Of a stretch of 64,000 bases of DNA, positions 57,093 to 64,000 are shown piece by piece. Location of the stretch: positions 49,576 through 113,575 of the forward strand of contig NZ_CAMLHX010000006.1 in the NCBI RefSeq assembly GCF_946479965.1. Reading direction: 5' to 3'. The translations under genes were made by a program, and so were the position numbers. Source of the stretch: an uncultured Mucilaginibacter sp. Lineage in GTDB: Bacteria > Bacteroidota > Bacteroidia > Sphingobacteriales > Sphingobacteriaceae. Below the pieces are notes generated by a model. The model did not search any database and was not told the origin of the DNA. It saw only the letters and a list, made by a program, of their open reading frames with translations. Position 1 is the stretch's first letter. Every line of letters begins with the position of its first letter.

Positions 57093-58400
57093 TTAAATCC
57101 TCTTAATATCCGCCCCTAAAGCTTTTAAACGCTTATCAATATGCTGATAGCCACGTTCTATTTGCTCAATGTTATAGATAGTTGATTTGCCTTGGGCAGA
57201 AAGTGCAGCTATCAATAACGATACGCCTGCACGTATATCCGGCGAGGTCATTGAAATTCCGCGTAGTTGAACTTGTTTATCAAGCCCTATCACAGTAGCG
57301 CGGTGAGGGTCGCAAAGGATGATTTGGGCGCCCATATCCAGTAGTTTATCTACAAAGAACAACCTGCTTTCAAACATTTTTTGATGGATAAGAACAGACC
57401 CCTTTGCCTGTATGGCCACTACCAATACTATACTAAGCAGGTCAGGAGTGAAGCCTGGCCAAGGCGCGTCAGCAATGGTCATGATTGATCCGTCAATAAA
57501 AGTATCTATTTCGTAGTGCTCTTGTGCCGGAATAAAAATATCGTCACCTCGCAACTCCAGTTTTATACCCAGCCGTCTAAATACGTCGGGTATCATACCC
57601 AACTCTTTATACTGCACATCTTTTATGGTGATCTCTGAACCCGTCATGGCAGCTAAGCCAATGAAAGATCCGATCTCTATCATATCTGGCAGCATACGGT
57701 GCTCTGTGCCATGTAGCTCAGTAACACCCTCAACAGTTAACAGGTTTGAGCCTATGCCGCTAATTTTAGCGCCCATGCGGTTAAGCATTTTACAAAGCTG
57801 CTGCAAATAAGGTTCGCAGGCTGCATTGTAAATGGTGGTTGTGCCTTTAGCCAAAACAGCCGCCATTACTATGTTAGCTGTGCCGGTTACAGATGCTTCA
57901 TCTAATAAAATATACGTTCCCTGGAGGTTCGATGCATCTACATTAAAAAATCCGTCTTCGGGATTGTAGTTAAACTTTGCGCCTAATTTTTCAAACCCTA
58001 AAAAGTGCGTATCCAACCGCCTTCTACCTATTTTATCGCCGCCGGGTTTAGGTATTGATGCCTTGCCGAAACGTGCCAGCAGCGGTCCAACTATCATAAT
58101 AGAACCGCGTAAACCGCCGCCTTTCGCTTTAAAAGCATCCGATTGAAAAAAGTTCTGGTCGATGTTTTTGGCTTCAAACGTATAGGTGTCGGGCTTTTGG
58201 CGTTCCACTTTTACGCCCATATCGCCTAACAGCTCAATCAGCTTATTTACATCTTTTATATCGGGTATGTTGCTTATGGTTATCTTTTCGCTGGTAAGCA
58301 AAACAGCCGAAAGTATTTGAAGTGCTTCGTTTTTTGCACCTTGGGGCGTTATTTCGCCTTTTAACGGCTTGCCGCCAATTATCTCGAAAGCGTTGGTCAT
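57093..58400 (-). CDS. murA: UDP-GlcNAc enolpyruvyl transferase, Asp variant
   Basis: First committed step of peptidoglycan synthesis: transfers enolpyruvate from PEP to UDP-GlcNAc. 435 residues, two-domain EPSP-synthase fold: GGKPLKGEITPQGAKNEALQIL at the N-terminus (Lys and Asn of the active site), RGSIMIVGPLLARFGKASIPKPGGDKIGRRRLDTH in the active loop. In E. coli MurA the loop has Cys115 in PGGCTIG; here the same place is Asp122 (PGGDKIG). Enzymes with Asp remain active and are not alkylated by fosfomycin (established for Mycobacterium and Chlamydia MurA). Located 138 bp downstream of the DUF4290 gene on the same strand. Confidence 0.96.
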   Translation of the reverse strand: MTNAFEIIGGKPLKGEITPQGAKNEALQILSAVLLTSEKITISNIPDIKDVNKLIELLGDMGVKVERQKPDTYTFEAKNIDQNFFQSDAFKAKGGGLRGSIMIVGPLLARFGKASIPKPGGDKIGRRRLDTHFLGFEKLGAKFNYNPEDGFFNVDASNLQGTYILLDEASVTGTANIVMAAVLAKGTTTIYNAACEPYLQQLCKMLNRMGAKISGIGSNLLTVEGVTELHGTEHRMLPDMIEIGSFIGLAAMTGSEITIKDVQYKELGMIPDVFRRLGIKLELRGDDIFIPAQEHYEIDTFIDGSIMTIADAPWPGFTPDLLSIVLVVAIQAKGSVLIHQKMFESRLFFVDKLLDMGAQIILCDPHRATVIGLDKQVQLRGISMTSPDIRAGVSLLIAALSAQGKSTIYNIEQIERGYQHIDKRLKALGADIKRI

Positions 58401-58409
58401 GTCTTGTAT

Positions 58410-58536
58410 TGGTTCATAGATGATAGTTCATGGTTCATGGACTACCATGAGATGAACTATCAAATATTATAAATAAATTTCTAAAAACTGTTATGGGCTA
58501 TTATGATCCATGAACTATGAACCATCAACCATTACC
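58410..58536. repeat. Word-palindrome, GTTCATGGTTCATGG type
   Basis: GGTTCATAG, AGTTCATGGTTCATGG (58411-58440) face CCATGAACTATGAACCAT (58507-58524). Same word family as 5498-5620, 53 kb away. The gap lies between the DUF4290 and murA genes, both on the minus strand, so the fold would be in a shared messenger. Confidence 0.7.
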
Positions 58537-58538
58537 CA

Positions 58539-59276
58539 TTAATGTTTCTTCGGTCCGCCACTATTACGGTTACGGTTTTGATTGTTGTTGTTGTTATTAT
58601 TGTTGCTCCGACCGCGATTTTGGTTATTGTTGCTGCCACCACCACCACCGCCGCGGTTTTGTGTGTTGTTGCTCCGTCCGCGGTTGTTTTGCGCCTGTAC
58701 TGGTGGGCGGTATTCAACCTTGCTTAGGCTTATGTTCTCGTCAACTTTTAATTCTCCTTTTGACAGGGCCACCAGGTCGGCTAAAATACTTTCATCAGCA
58801 ACCGAATCCTTGTTCCATTGCACATAGGCCATCTTCATAAAGTTAGCAATAGCTTGCACCATATGGCGCCTGCGCTCAGGCTCCTCAATACTCTTGGCCT
58901 TTTCTATCATCAGCTCAATGGTTTTGCCATAGTGCTTATAACGGATACGCTGATTAGGGTACCTTAAGGGCTCTGGCTTTATGTGGATGGCATCCATCTC
59001 CGGTTTAGGGTAGGGCGAGTCCACATCAATTTTAAAGTCGGATATAATATGCAGGTGATCCCACAGTTTGTGTTTAAAATCGGCAACGTCACGCAAGTGC
59101 GGGTTTAAAAAACCCATCAAGTCTATTACAACCTGCGCGTAGCGGTTACGTTCTTCTTTAGTGGGTAACGCTACAATATATTTAACCATATTTTGTACGT
59201 TACGGCCATATTCCGACAGGATAAGTTTATTCCTGGTTGAATTATAATCAAATTCAGGCATGCTATTTTGAGCCAT
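58539..59276 (-). CDS. DUF4290 protein with Asn-rich tail
   Basis: A 245-residue cytoplasmic protein. The first 180 residues match DUF4290, a conserved all-helical domain of Bacteroidota: FDYNSTRNKLILSEYGRNVQNMVKYIVALPTKEERNRYAQVVIDLMGFLNPHLRDVADFKHKLWDHLHII, then RYPNQRIRYKHYGKTIELMIEKAKS. The last 50 residues are low-complexity (Gly, Asn, Gln and Arg: RGGGGGGSN, then a run of eight Asn with Arg), probably disordered and possibly able to bind RNA. No function is known. It lies just upstream of murA, which suggests a cell-envelope connection, but only by position. Confidence 0.85.
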   Translation of the reverse strand: MAQNSMPEFDYNSTRNKLILSEYGRNVQNMVKYIVALPTKEERNRYAQVVIDLMGFLNPHLRDVADFKHKLWDHLHIISDFKIDVDSPYPKPEMDAIHIKPEPLRYPNQRIRYKHYGKTIELMIEKAKSIEEPERRRHMVQAIANFMKMAYVQWNKDSVADESILADLVALSKGELKVDENISLSKVEYRPPVQAQNNRGRSNNTQNRGGGGGGSNNNQNRGRSNNNNNNNNQNRNRNSGGPKKH

Positions 59277-59377
59277 GTTATGTTGTTTTTTTAAAGAAAG
59301 TTTTAAGTTAGCCAGGCAAGTTGTCTGTTAAAAAGGCAACGTAGGCTAAAATTGAATTGTATTTTGAAGTAGTACCA

Positions 59378-59409
59378 CAAATATAAGGTAATTGTTTTTA
59401 AATAAGCAA
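59378..59409 (-). promoter_or_regulatory. Promoter of the DUF4290 (and perhaps murA) unit
   Basis: On the minus strand TATATTTG (complement of 59378-59385) is a perfect -7 box, with TTG (complement of 59407-59409) 21 bp upstream. Expected transcription start near 59372, about 95 bp before the ATG at 59276. Confidence 0.65.
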
Positions 59410-59416
59410 GGCGGTT

Positions 59417-59530
59417 TGATTTCGGATTTCGGATTTTCGATTTCGGATTGAAATATATCAACCCTTCATTATTCATTAGTCAGAGTTTGATATTCAATTT
59501 CCCAAATCCGAAATCCGAAATCCGATATTC
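59417..59530. repeat. Word-palindrome, GATTTCGGATT type
   Basis: GATTTCGGATTTCGGATTTTC and TTTCGGATTG on the left (59417-59450) face AAATCCGAAATCCGAAATCC on the right (59504-59523): three copies of the word ATTTCGG or its complement on each side. It can form a long hairpin in the gap upstream of the epimerase gene. Confidence 0.75.
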
Positions 59531-59558
59531 CAACATCGAAATTGTTAACTTTACCTGT

Positions 59559-60656
59559 ATGATAATCACCGACATTAATATATACCGTTTCAGCATACCC
59601 ATGCAGCCGTTTACCATTGCCACCGGCACTATGGATTATGCGCAGAATGTATTTATACGTGTACATACCGACGCCGGTTTTTATGGAGTAGGAGAGTGCT
59701 CGGCCTTCCCGATGATAGTGGGCGAAACGCAGGAAACCTGCCTTGCTATGGCCCGCGAATTTGCCCGCCTGTGGAAAGGGCAGGATGCGCTGGATATCCC
59801 GGCCCGCTTACAGCAATTGCATGATTTTACCGCCGTTAATACCACCATAAAAAGCGCCTTTGATATGGCGCTATACGATATTGCCGCTAAAAACGTACGC
59901 CTGCCGTTGTACAAGTTTTTAGGGGGTGATAAACACAAAGTTGAAACTGATATTACCATTGGCATAGGCACACCAGAAGATATGGCGGCAAAAGCATTGG
60001 AGTTTAAACGTAGCGGCGCAAGTATTTTAAAGGTAAAACTTGGTAAAAAAGCTACCGAAGATGTGGAGCGTATCCGTATGATAAGGCAAACCGTTGGGCG
60101 CGATATAAAAATAAGAGTAGATGCCAACCAGGGCTGGAGCTTTGATGCCGCTGTTTATGCCCTGCAGGCGATAGGCCAGTATAATATAGAGTTTTGTGAG
60201 CAGCCTATGCGCACCTGGCACAACGACCGCCTGCCTGAGCTAATGCAGCTATCGCCGGTGAAGATAATGGCTGATGAGAGCGTATATAACCACCACGATG
60301 CCCGTATGCAGATCAATAGCGGCTCGTGTCATTATATTAATATCAAGATGTCAAAATCGGGTGGGATATTTGAAGCGAAGAAGATACATGATACCGCTGC
60401 CGAAAAGCACATCCCCTGTATGATGGGCGGCATGCTGGAAAGCCGTATTGCTTTGAGCGCCAAGCTGCATTTCGTATACAGTAGCCCCAATATCAAATTC
60501 TATGATATGGATACCTGTATGATTGGCCACCTGCAGGACCCATGCGTTGGTGGCGTTAAATACAACGGCTACTTTTTAGATATCGATGATGCGCCTGGCG
60601 CAGGTGCTGATGCGGATGAAGGGTTTTTGGAGGGGTGTGAGCGGTGGGTGGTTTAG
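59559..60656 (+). CDS. Dipeptide epimerase, enolase superfamily
   Basis: A 365-residue enolase-superfamily enzyme of the L-Ala-D/L-Glu epimerase (muconate lactonizing) subgroup. The start at 59559 replaces a longer frame (from 59448) that runs through the palindromic repeat. The KxK pair is Lys158 and Lys160 (ILKVKLGKK). The three Mg ligands are visible as Asp188 (VDANQGW), Glu214 (CEQPM) and Asp239 (ADES), and the second-face Lys in NIKMSKSGGI (about 266). It probably epimerises a dipeptide from peptidoglycan turnover; the convergent M20 dipeptidase at 61010 fits the same peptide-recycling theme (inference). Confidence 0.9.
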   Translation: MIITDINIYRFSIPMQPFTIATGTMDYAQNVFIRVHTDAGFYGVGECSAFPMIVGETQETCLAMAREFARLWKGQDALDIPARLQQLHDFTAVNTTIKSAFDMALYDIAAKNVRLPLYKFLGGDKHKVETDITIGIGTPEDMAAKALEFKRSGASILKVKLGKKATEDVERIRMIRQTVGRDIKIRVDANQGWSFDAAVYALQAIGQYNIEFCEQPMRTWHNDRLPELMQLSPVKIMADESVYNHHDARMQINSGSCHYINIKMSKSGGIFEAKKIHDTAAEKHIPCMMGGMLESRIALSAKLHFVYSSPNIKFYDMDTCMIGHLQDPCVGGVKYNGYFLDIDDAPGAGADADEGFLEGCERWVV

Positions 60657-61009
60657 TCATTGGTCATTATATCATTGAGCGTTTCCAAGTATCGATTATT
60701 TCCGCATTTGACGAGCTGCCATGGTGCGGGAATAAAAGTGTTGCAGAATCAATGAAACTTTGAAAAGGCAAATTATTTTTGTAACCTGCTAACTAATAGC
60801 ATTTTAACATTAAACAGGTGAACTTAGTATCACAAAATGTGAAGATATTGGTGTTGCAAAGTGTTGCATGTCCGAACATCTACTTTACATTAAAACCTAA
60901 TAATCAATCACTAGCAAAAAAACCTGTTGCAAGTGTTGCAAAGTGTTGTATATATTTCTGCAACAGCACGTGTCCGGCTGCCTGCAACTCAAAACCTGCA
61001 ACTTACAAC
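60657..61009. repeat. Gap with phased GTGTTGCA repeats
   Basis: A 353-bp convergent gap without a gene. GTGTTGCA occurs at 60738, 60851, 60861 and 60933, with near copies at 60924 (CTGTTGCA) and 60943 (GTGTTGTA) and an inverted copy at 60959 (TGCAACAG). Neighbouring copies are 9 to 10 bp apart, about one helical turn. The end (60975-61009) repeats CTGCAACT and ACAACTCAA words. No ORF or RNA fold was recognised. Confidence 0.6.
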
Positions 61010-62389
61010 TCAATCCCCACTCAACTCCGCAAAATACTTATGGAAAAGCGGAATGGTTTCAATGCCTTTATAGTAGTTAAAAATATCATACTTCTCGTTA
61101 GGTGAGTGCAGCGCATCGCTATCCAAACCAAAACCCATTAACACGGTTTTAATACCCAATTCAGCTTCAAATAAAGCCACAATAGGTATGCTACCGCCAC
61201 CACGGGTTGGTATCGGCGCTTTACCAAATGATTCTGTTATGGCTTTTTGTGCCGCCTTGTAGGCCACACTATCCGTAGGCGTAACCACAGGTTCGCCACC
61301 ATGATGCGGCGTTACCTTCACCTTTACATAAGGCGGTGCTATCTTTTTAAAATGATCTGTAAACAGCTGTGTTATTTTCTCTGAGCTTTGGTTAGGCACC
61401 AATCGCATTGATATTTTAGCGCTTGCCTTTGACGGTAGTACTGTTTTAGCGCCTTCGCCAATATAGCCACCCCAAATACCGTTAACCTCAAGGGTAGGGC
61501 GGGTGCCGGTGCGTTCAAAAGTGCTGTATCCTTTTTCGCCCCATAATTCGGCTATATCTAAATCGGCTTTGTATTCATTTTCATCATAAGGAGCGGCGTT
61601 CAGTTCCTTGCGTTCGGCATCGGTCAAATCAATTACATCATTGTAAAAACCCGGTATGTTTACCCGGTTGTTATCATCATGTAGCGATGCTATCATTTTA
61701 GCCAATATAGTTGCAGGGTTAGCCACAGCTCCACCATATACGCCCGAGTGCAGATCGCGGTTAGGGCCGGTAACTTCCACTTCCAGATAAGCCAAACCAC
61801 GCAGGCCGGTCTCTAAAGATGGGTGCTCCATGCTTATCATCGAGGTGTCAGATATCAGCACCACATCTGCAGCTAGGCGCTCCTTGTTAGCTTTAACAAA
61901 AATGCCCAGGTTGGCAGATCCTACCTCTTCCTCGCCCTCAATCATAAACTTGATATTGCAGGGCAGGGTATTGGTTTGCATCATCAGTTCAAATGCCTTT
62001 ACATGCATGTAAAACTGGCCCTTATCATCGCAAGCTCCGCGGGCATATATTTTGCCATCGCGTACCGTCGGTTCAAAGGGTGGAGTTTTCCACAGATCCA
62101 GCGGATCGGCTGGTTGCACATCATAATGCCCATACACTAAAACCGTCGGTTTGGCGGGGTCTATCAATTTTTCGCTATAAACTATCGGGTAGCCTGCAGT
62201 TTTGCAAACCTCAACATTGTCGGCACCGGCATTACGTAGCTTTTCTGCCACATAATCGGCAGTTTTTAACACATCCGCCTTAAAGGCAGGGTCGGCACTA
62301 ACAGATGGAAAACGAAGCAATTCAAACAGCTCATTCAGCATGCGCTCCTTATTTTGCTCAACATATTGTTTAATAGTTTGCATGGGCAT
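61010..62389 (-). CDS. M20-family dipeptidase
   Basis: A 459-residue zinc metallopeptidase of the M20 family (PepV/carnosinase-like branch). Metal ligands: His in VLVYGHYDVQPADP, the bridging Asp in RGACDDKGQ, the catalytic Glu pair in MIEGEEEVGS, Asp in VLISDTSMIS, and His near the C-terminus in MGFGLDSDALHSPNEKYD. The inserted lid and dimerisation domain (about 190-330) includes DLHSGVYGGAVANPATILAKMIA. It is a cytoplasmic enzyme that cleaves dipeptides or related amides. Convergent with the dipeptide epimerase, separated by the repeat-rich gap. The start MPMQ (or the Met at position 3) is not certain. Confidence 0.92.
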   Translation of the reverse strand: MPMQTIKQYVEQNKERMLNELFELLRFPSVSADPAFKADVLKTADYVAEKLRNAGADNVEVCKTAGYPIVYSEKLIDPAKPTVLVYGHYDVQPADPLDLWKTPPFEPTVRDGKIYARGACDDKGQFYMHVKAFELMMQTNTLPCNIKFMIEGEEEVGSANLGIFVKANKERLAADVVLISDTSMISMEHPSLETGLRGLAYLEVEVTGPNRDLHSGVYGGAVANPATILAKMIASLHDDNNRVNIPGFYNDVIDLTDAERKELNAAPYDENEYKADLDIAELWGEKGYSTFERTGTRPTLEVNGIWGGYIGEGAKTVLPSKASAKISMRLVPNQSSEKITQLFTDHFKKIAPPYVKVKVTPHHGGEPVVTPTDSVAYKAAQKAITESFGKAPIPTRGGGSIPIVALFEAELGIKTVLMGFGLDSDALHSPNEKYDIFNYYKGIETIPLFHKYFAELSGD

Positions 62390-62508
62390 TAAATTTGAGC
62401 AAATATAACAGGTATTTTACTAATTGTGGTGCAGGCGATAAATGCCGTAGTAAAAAGCCATAATGCTTTTATATCTTTGTATTTAACCCATTATTTATTA
62501 TTGATTAA

Positions 62509-63465
62509 ATGGATTATCGAAAGATAATTTACTGTTGTATTTTATTCTGCTTTGTTAATTTAACGGCATACGCGCAGCTACCCAGTTGCAGCGCGGCGGC
62601 TCGTTTTTATTCAAAGGACAGCATTAACGTGACCACATTTGGCGCCAGCACAGTTAATGGTGTAAATGGTCTTTCTTTCCAAAACTTTCTTAAAAATAAT
62701 ATACAATCGTGCTACACAGGCATTATAGTTACTGTAACAAAAGATGCGGTAGCGGGTGAAACGTCAACACAGGGTTTAAAACGATTCCCGGGGGCAATTG
62801 CGGGCAAAACAGGTTTCGTATTAATATTAATAGGAGCTAATGATGCTACCGCGCTGGCCGGTAAAACCATGAATATAAGGGAAACCGAGGCCAACATGCG
62901 TTACTATATTGAAACATCATTAAAAAATAACCTGATACCCATAATAGGTTCCATCCAGTTTTTTAACGATAAAAATAATCAGACCCTTAAAACCGCTAAT
63001 TTATACGTAGGGCAGATCAATAGTATTTACAGAAGGTTAGCCAAAGAATATAAAGTTTATTTTGCAGATATAAACAGGGCATTGGGGCGCGACTTTACCT
63101 TATACCAGGATTTTGTGCATCCTAACGAGGCGGGATATAAATTAATGAGTTTTGTATGGTTTGATGCAATTAACCAGGCAATTGATGATAAATTATTGCT
63201 GATAGGCCTTAATCAAAATTATCCTAATCCTGCGTCTACACGTACGCGTATTGGATTCAGCTTATCGCAGGCGGGCCGGGTTGTGATCAACCTGTATAAT
63301 ATGCAAGGAAAGTTTGTGAAAAATATATTTGATGCTTACCAGAACGCAGGTTACCAGGAAACGGTTGCAGTTCTTAATGGGATAGATCCGGGGGTTTATA
63401 TTTATAGTATGCAGGTGGGTGGGCAGGTACTCAGTAAAAAAATGATAATTATTCAAAGTTACTGA
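62509..63465 (+). CDS. Secreted SGNH hydrolase with type IX sorting domain
   Basis: A 318-residue secreted esterase-like protein. Signal peptide 1-22 (ending AYAQ). The SGNH/GDSL hydrolase has its nucleophile Ser46 in TTFGASTVNG, the block ILIGANDATALAG (GxND) and the Asp201-x-x-His204 pair in QDFVHPNEAGYKL. After about residue 228 a C-terminal type IX secretion sorting domain (type A) follows: NQNYPNPASTRTRIGFSLSQAGRVVINLYNMQGK, ending YIYSMQVGGQVLSKKMIIIQ. So it is exported by the T9SS of gliding and surface-degrading Bacteroidota. A -7 box TATCTTTG at 62472-62479 precedes it. Substrate unknown (acetylated glycan or lipid). Confidence 0.9.
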   Translation: MDYRKIIYCCILFCFVNLTAYAQLPSCSAAARFYSKDSINVTTFGASTVNGVNGLSFQNFLKNNIQSCYTGIIVTVTKDAVAGETSTQGLKRFPGAIAGKTGFVLILIGANDATALAGKTMNIRETEANMRYYIETSLKNNLIPIIGSIQFFNDKNNQTLKTANLYVGQINSIYRRLAKEYKVYFADINRALGRDFTLYQDFVHPNEAGYKLMSFVWFDAINQAIDDKLLLIGLNQNYPNPASTRTRIGFSLSQAGRVVINLYNMQGKFVKNIFDAYQNAGYQETVAVLNGIDPGVYIYSMQVGGQVLSKKMIIIQSY

Positions 63466-63630
63466 TCAGTCGGCGGTAGCTAATACAGCTGGCGATGCAA
63501 CTGTCGCAGTCTTTTCAGCAAGCATTGCTTTTTCCATTTTCACATCCGGTTTCTCGGTTTTACGGCTTATTGATAAAGCTGTTAATCCGGTAGAAAGTAA
63601 TAGAACGGCTATGATAGATATTTTTTTCAT
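63466..63630 (-). CDS. Small exported protein, 54 residues
   Basis: A 54-residue ORF on the minus strand starting with the signal peptide MKKISIIAVLLLSTGLTALS. The short mature part begins ISRKTEKPDVKMEKA and ends AVLATAD. Its stop abuts the stop of the SGNH hydrolase gene and its ATG lies 18 bp from the stop of the repeat-protein gene upstream, so it is probably the third member of the same operon. The signal peptide and the TEKPD/TAD words resemble the repeat proteins, but it has no tandem repeat. Function unknown. Confidence 0.6.
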   Translation of the reverse strand: MKKISIIAVLLLSTGLTALSISRKTEKPDVKMEKAMLAEKTATVASPAVLATAD

Positions 63631-63648
63631 GTTATGTAAGCTTTGCGA

Positions 63649-63867
63649 TTAAAATCTGTCTGCAGTTCCCAGGTTGGGTTTGTCGGCATTTCTATCGGCA
63701 GTACCTAAATTTGGTTTATCAACATTTCTATCGGCAGTACCTAGGTTTGGTTTATCAGCATTTCTATCAGCAGTACCCAAGTTTGGTTTATCAGCAATTG
63801 TGGTTGCAAATGATGAAGAGATACCTGTTGTAAGTATGATGGCTGCTGCTATAATTAATTTTTTCAT
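63649..63867 (-). CDS. Small secreted protein made of 12-residue repeats
   Basis: A 72-residue protein: signal peptide MKKLIIAAAIILTTGISSSFA, then four tandem copies of the 12-residue unit ADKPNLGTADRN (residues 25-72, with V for A in the third unit and a final F). No Cys or membrane segment follows. Codons differ between units at many third positions (Leu as CTG, CTA and TTA, Gly as GGA and GGT) while the protein is nearly constant, which suggests selection on the peptide. An apparent second gene with identical units lies 54 bp upstream and runs off the window. It is of a form that would suit a multi-copy peptide precursor, but no processing gene is seen. Function unknown. Confidence 0.75.
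   Translation of the reverse strand: MKKLIIAAAIILTTGISSSFATTIADKPNLGTADRNADKPNLGTADRNVDKPNLGTADRNADKPNLGTADRF
63652..63795 (-). repeat. Four tandem 36-bp coding units
   Basis: Units at 63652-63687, 63688-63723, 63724-63759 and 63760-63795, all in frame, each encoding ADKPNLGTADRN or a one-residue variant. They differ from each other at several synonymous positions. The spacing equals the unit, so there are no spacers and this is not a CRISPR array. Confidence 0.9.
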
Positions 63868-63921
63868 GATTGGTATAATTTGATGTTTGTCTTTAAATGG
63901 ATGTATTTGTTTGATGGGATA

Positions 63922-64000
63922 TTAAAATCTGTCAGCAGTACCTAGGTTTGGTTTATCAGCATTTCTATCAGCAGTACCTAAGTTTGGTTTATCAGCATTT
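63922..64000 (-). CDS. Second 12-residue-repeat protein, 5' end cut
   Basis: The 3' end of a minus-strand gene, with the stop TAA at 63922-63924. The 26 visible codons encode two units of ADKPNLGTADRN ending in F, the same as the end of the gene at 63649-63867. The 54-bp gap between the two genes has no clear terminator, so they probably form one operon that starts beyond the window. The signal peptide and total number of units are not visible. Confidence 0.7.
   Translation of the reverse strand, partial: NADKPNLGTADRNADKPNLGTADRF

Noticed and set aside
58517..58840. Cys-rich plus-strand frames opposite the end of the DUF4290 gene
   Set aside because: They are antisense images of the Asn- and Gly-rich low-complexity tail of the DUF4290 protein, which has a promoter and a conserved domain.
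63652..64000. CRISPR-like array of regular repeats
   Set aside because: The units are contiguous, 36 bp, in frame and code for a repeated peptide behind a signal sequence; there are no spacers.

Overview
This window looks like chromosomal DNA from a Bacteroidota member of the Sphingobacteriaceae, most likely close to Mucilaginibacter or Pedobacter. The genus is inferred from gene families and style, not measured. Pointers are: promoters of the Bacteroidota type (TTG, about 20 bp, TAnnTTTG); few Shine-Dalgarno sequences; SusC-type plug domains fused to alpha-2-macroglobulin-like proteins; a BlaI/M56 pair; DUF4290; a type IX secretion C-terminal domain; an arginine pathway with an N-acylornithine carbamoyltransferase; and a YpdA-type reductase. 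I saw no tRNA, rRNA, CRISPR array, prophage or complete insertion sequence. Coding density is high.

Layout. 1-10.5 kb: start of galactokinase, a YciI protein, a large MG2/plug protein, small stress or metabolic genes (YbjQ, PpnP), a methyltransferase divergent from a LysR regulator, a GAF histidine kinase, a DUF4397 lipoprotein and a CDF metal transporter. 10.5-10.7 kb: SRP RNA. 10.8-19.2 kb: YpdA, then an arginine locus (candidate ArgR operator/promoter, Arg-rich leader ORF, acyltransferase, argG, cupin, GNAT, argC, argD, argF') that runs on into an orphan CdiI-like immunity gene and paiB. 19.2-28.8 kb: antiporter, NDH-2, hydrolase, citrate synthase, a hybrid kinase, and proC-argB, a second arginine/proline locus. 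28.9-34.5 kb: BlaI plus a very large M56 metallopeptidase and two tandem CBM9-like secreted proteins, then a 221-bp element with 13-bp terminal inverted repeats. 34.5-46.2 kb: propeller-amidohydrolase, RecQ, two DUF2807 proteins, and the protein quality-control set tig, clpP, clpX, then AMP nucleosidase. 46.2-59.3 kb: a thioester alpha-2-macroglobulin with an inserted SusC-like plug, cystathionine beta-synthase, DUF486, GT39, an HMA-AraC regulator beside an HMA-MauE membrane protein, MurA with Asp in place of the catalytic Cys, and DUF4290. 59.4-64 kb: dipeptide epimerase and M20 dipeptidase, an SGNH hydrolase with a sorting domain, and a cluster of tiny secreted proteins, two of them built from a tandem 12-residue repeat.

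The signals I rate highest are: (1) the right-end operon of small secreted peptides with the repeat ADKPNLGTADRN, whose repeat units vary silently in DNA while the protein is kept; (2) apparent two-layer control of the arginine operon, an operator lying over the -33/-7 promoter plus an Arg-codon leader ORF with alternative stems; (3) the tig 5' leader, with two mini-ORFs chained to tig by ATGA overlaps inside a hairpin; (4) the 221-bp terminal-inverted-repeat element; (5) intergenic palindromes built from short repeated words, present in many gaps with different words. All functional statements come from reading the sequence and from family knowledge; no searches were run.
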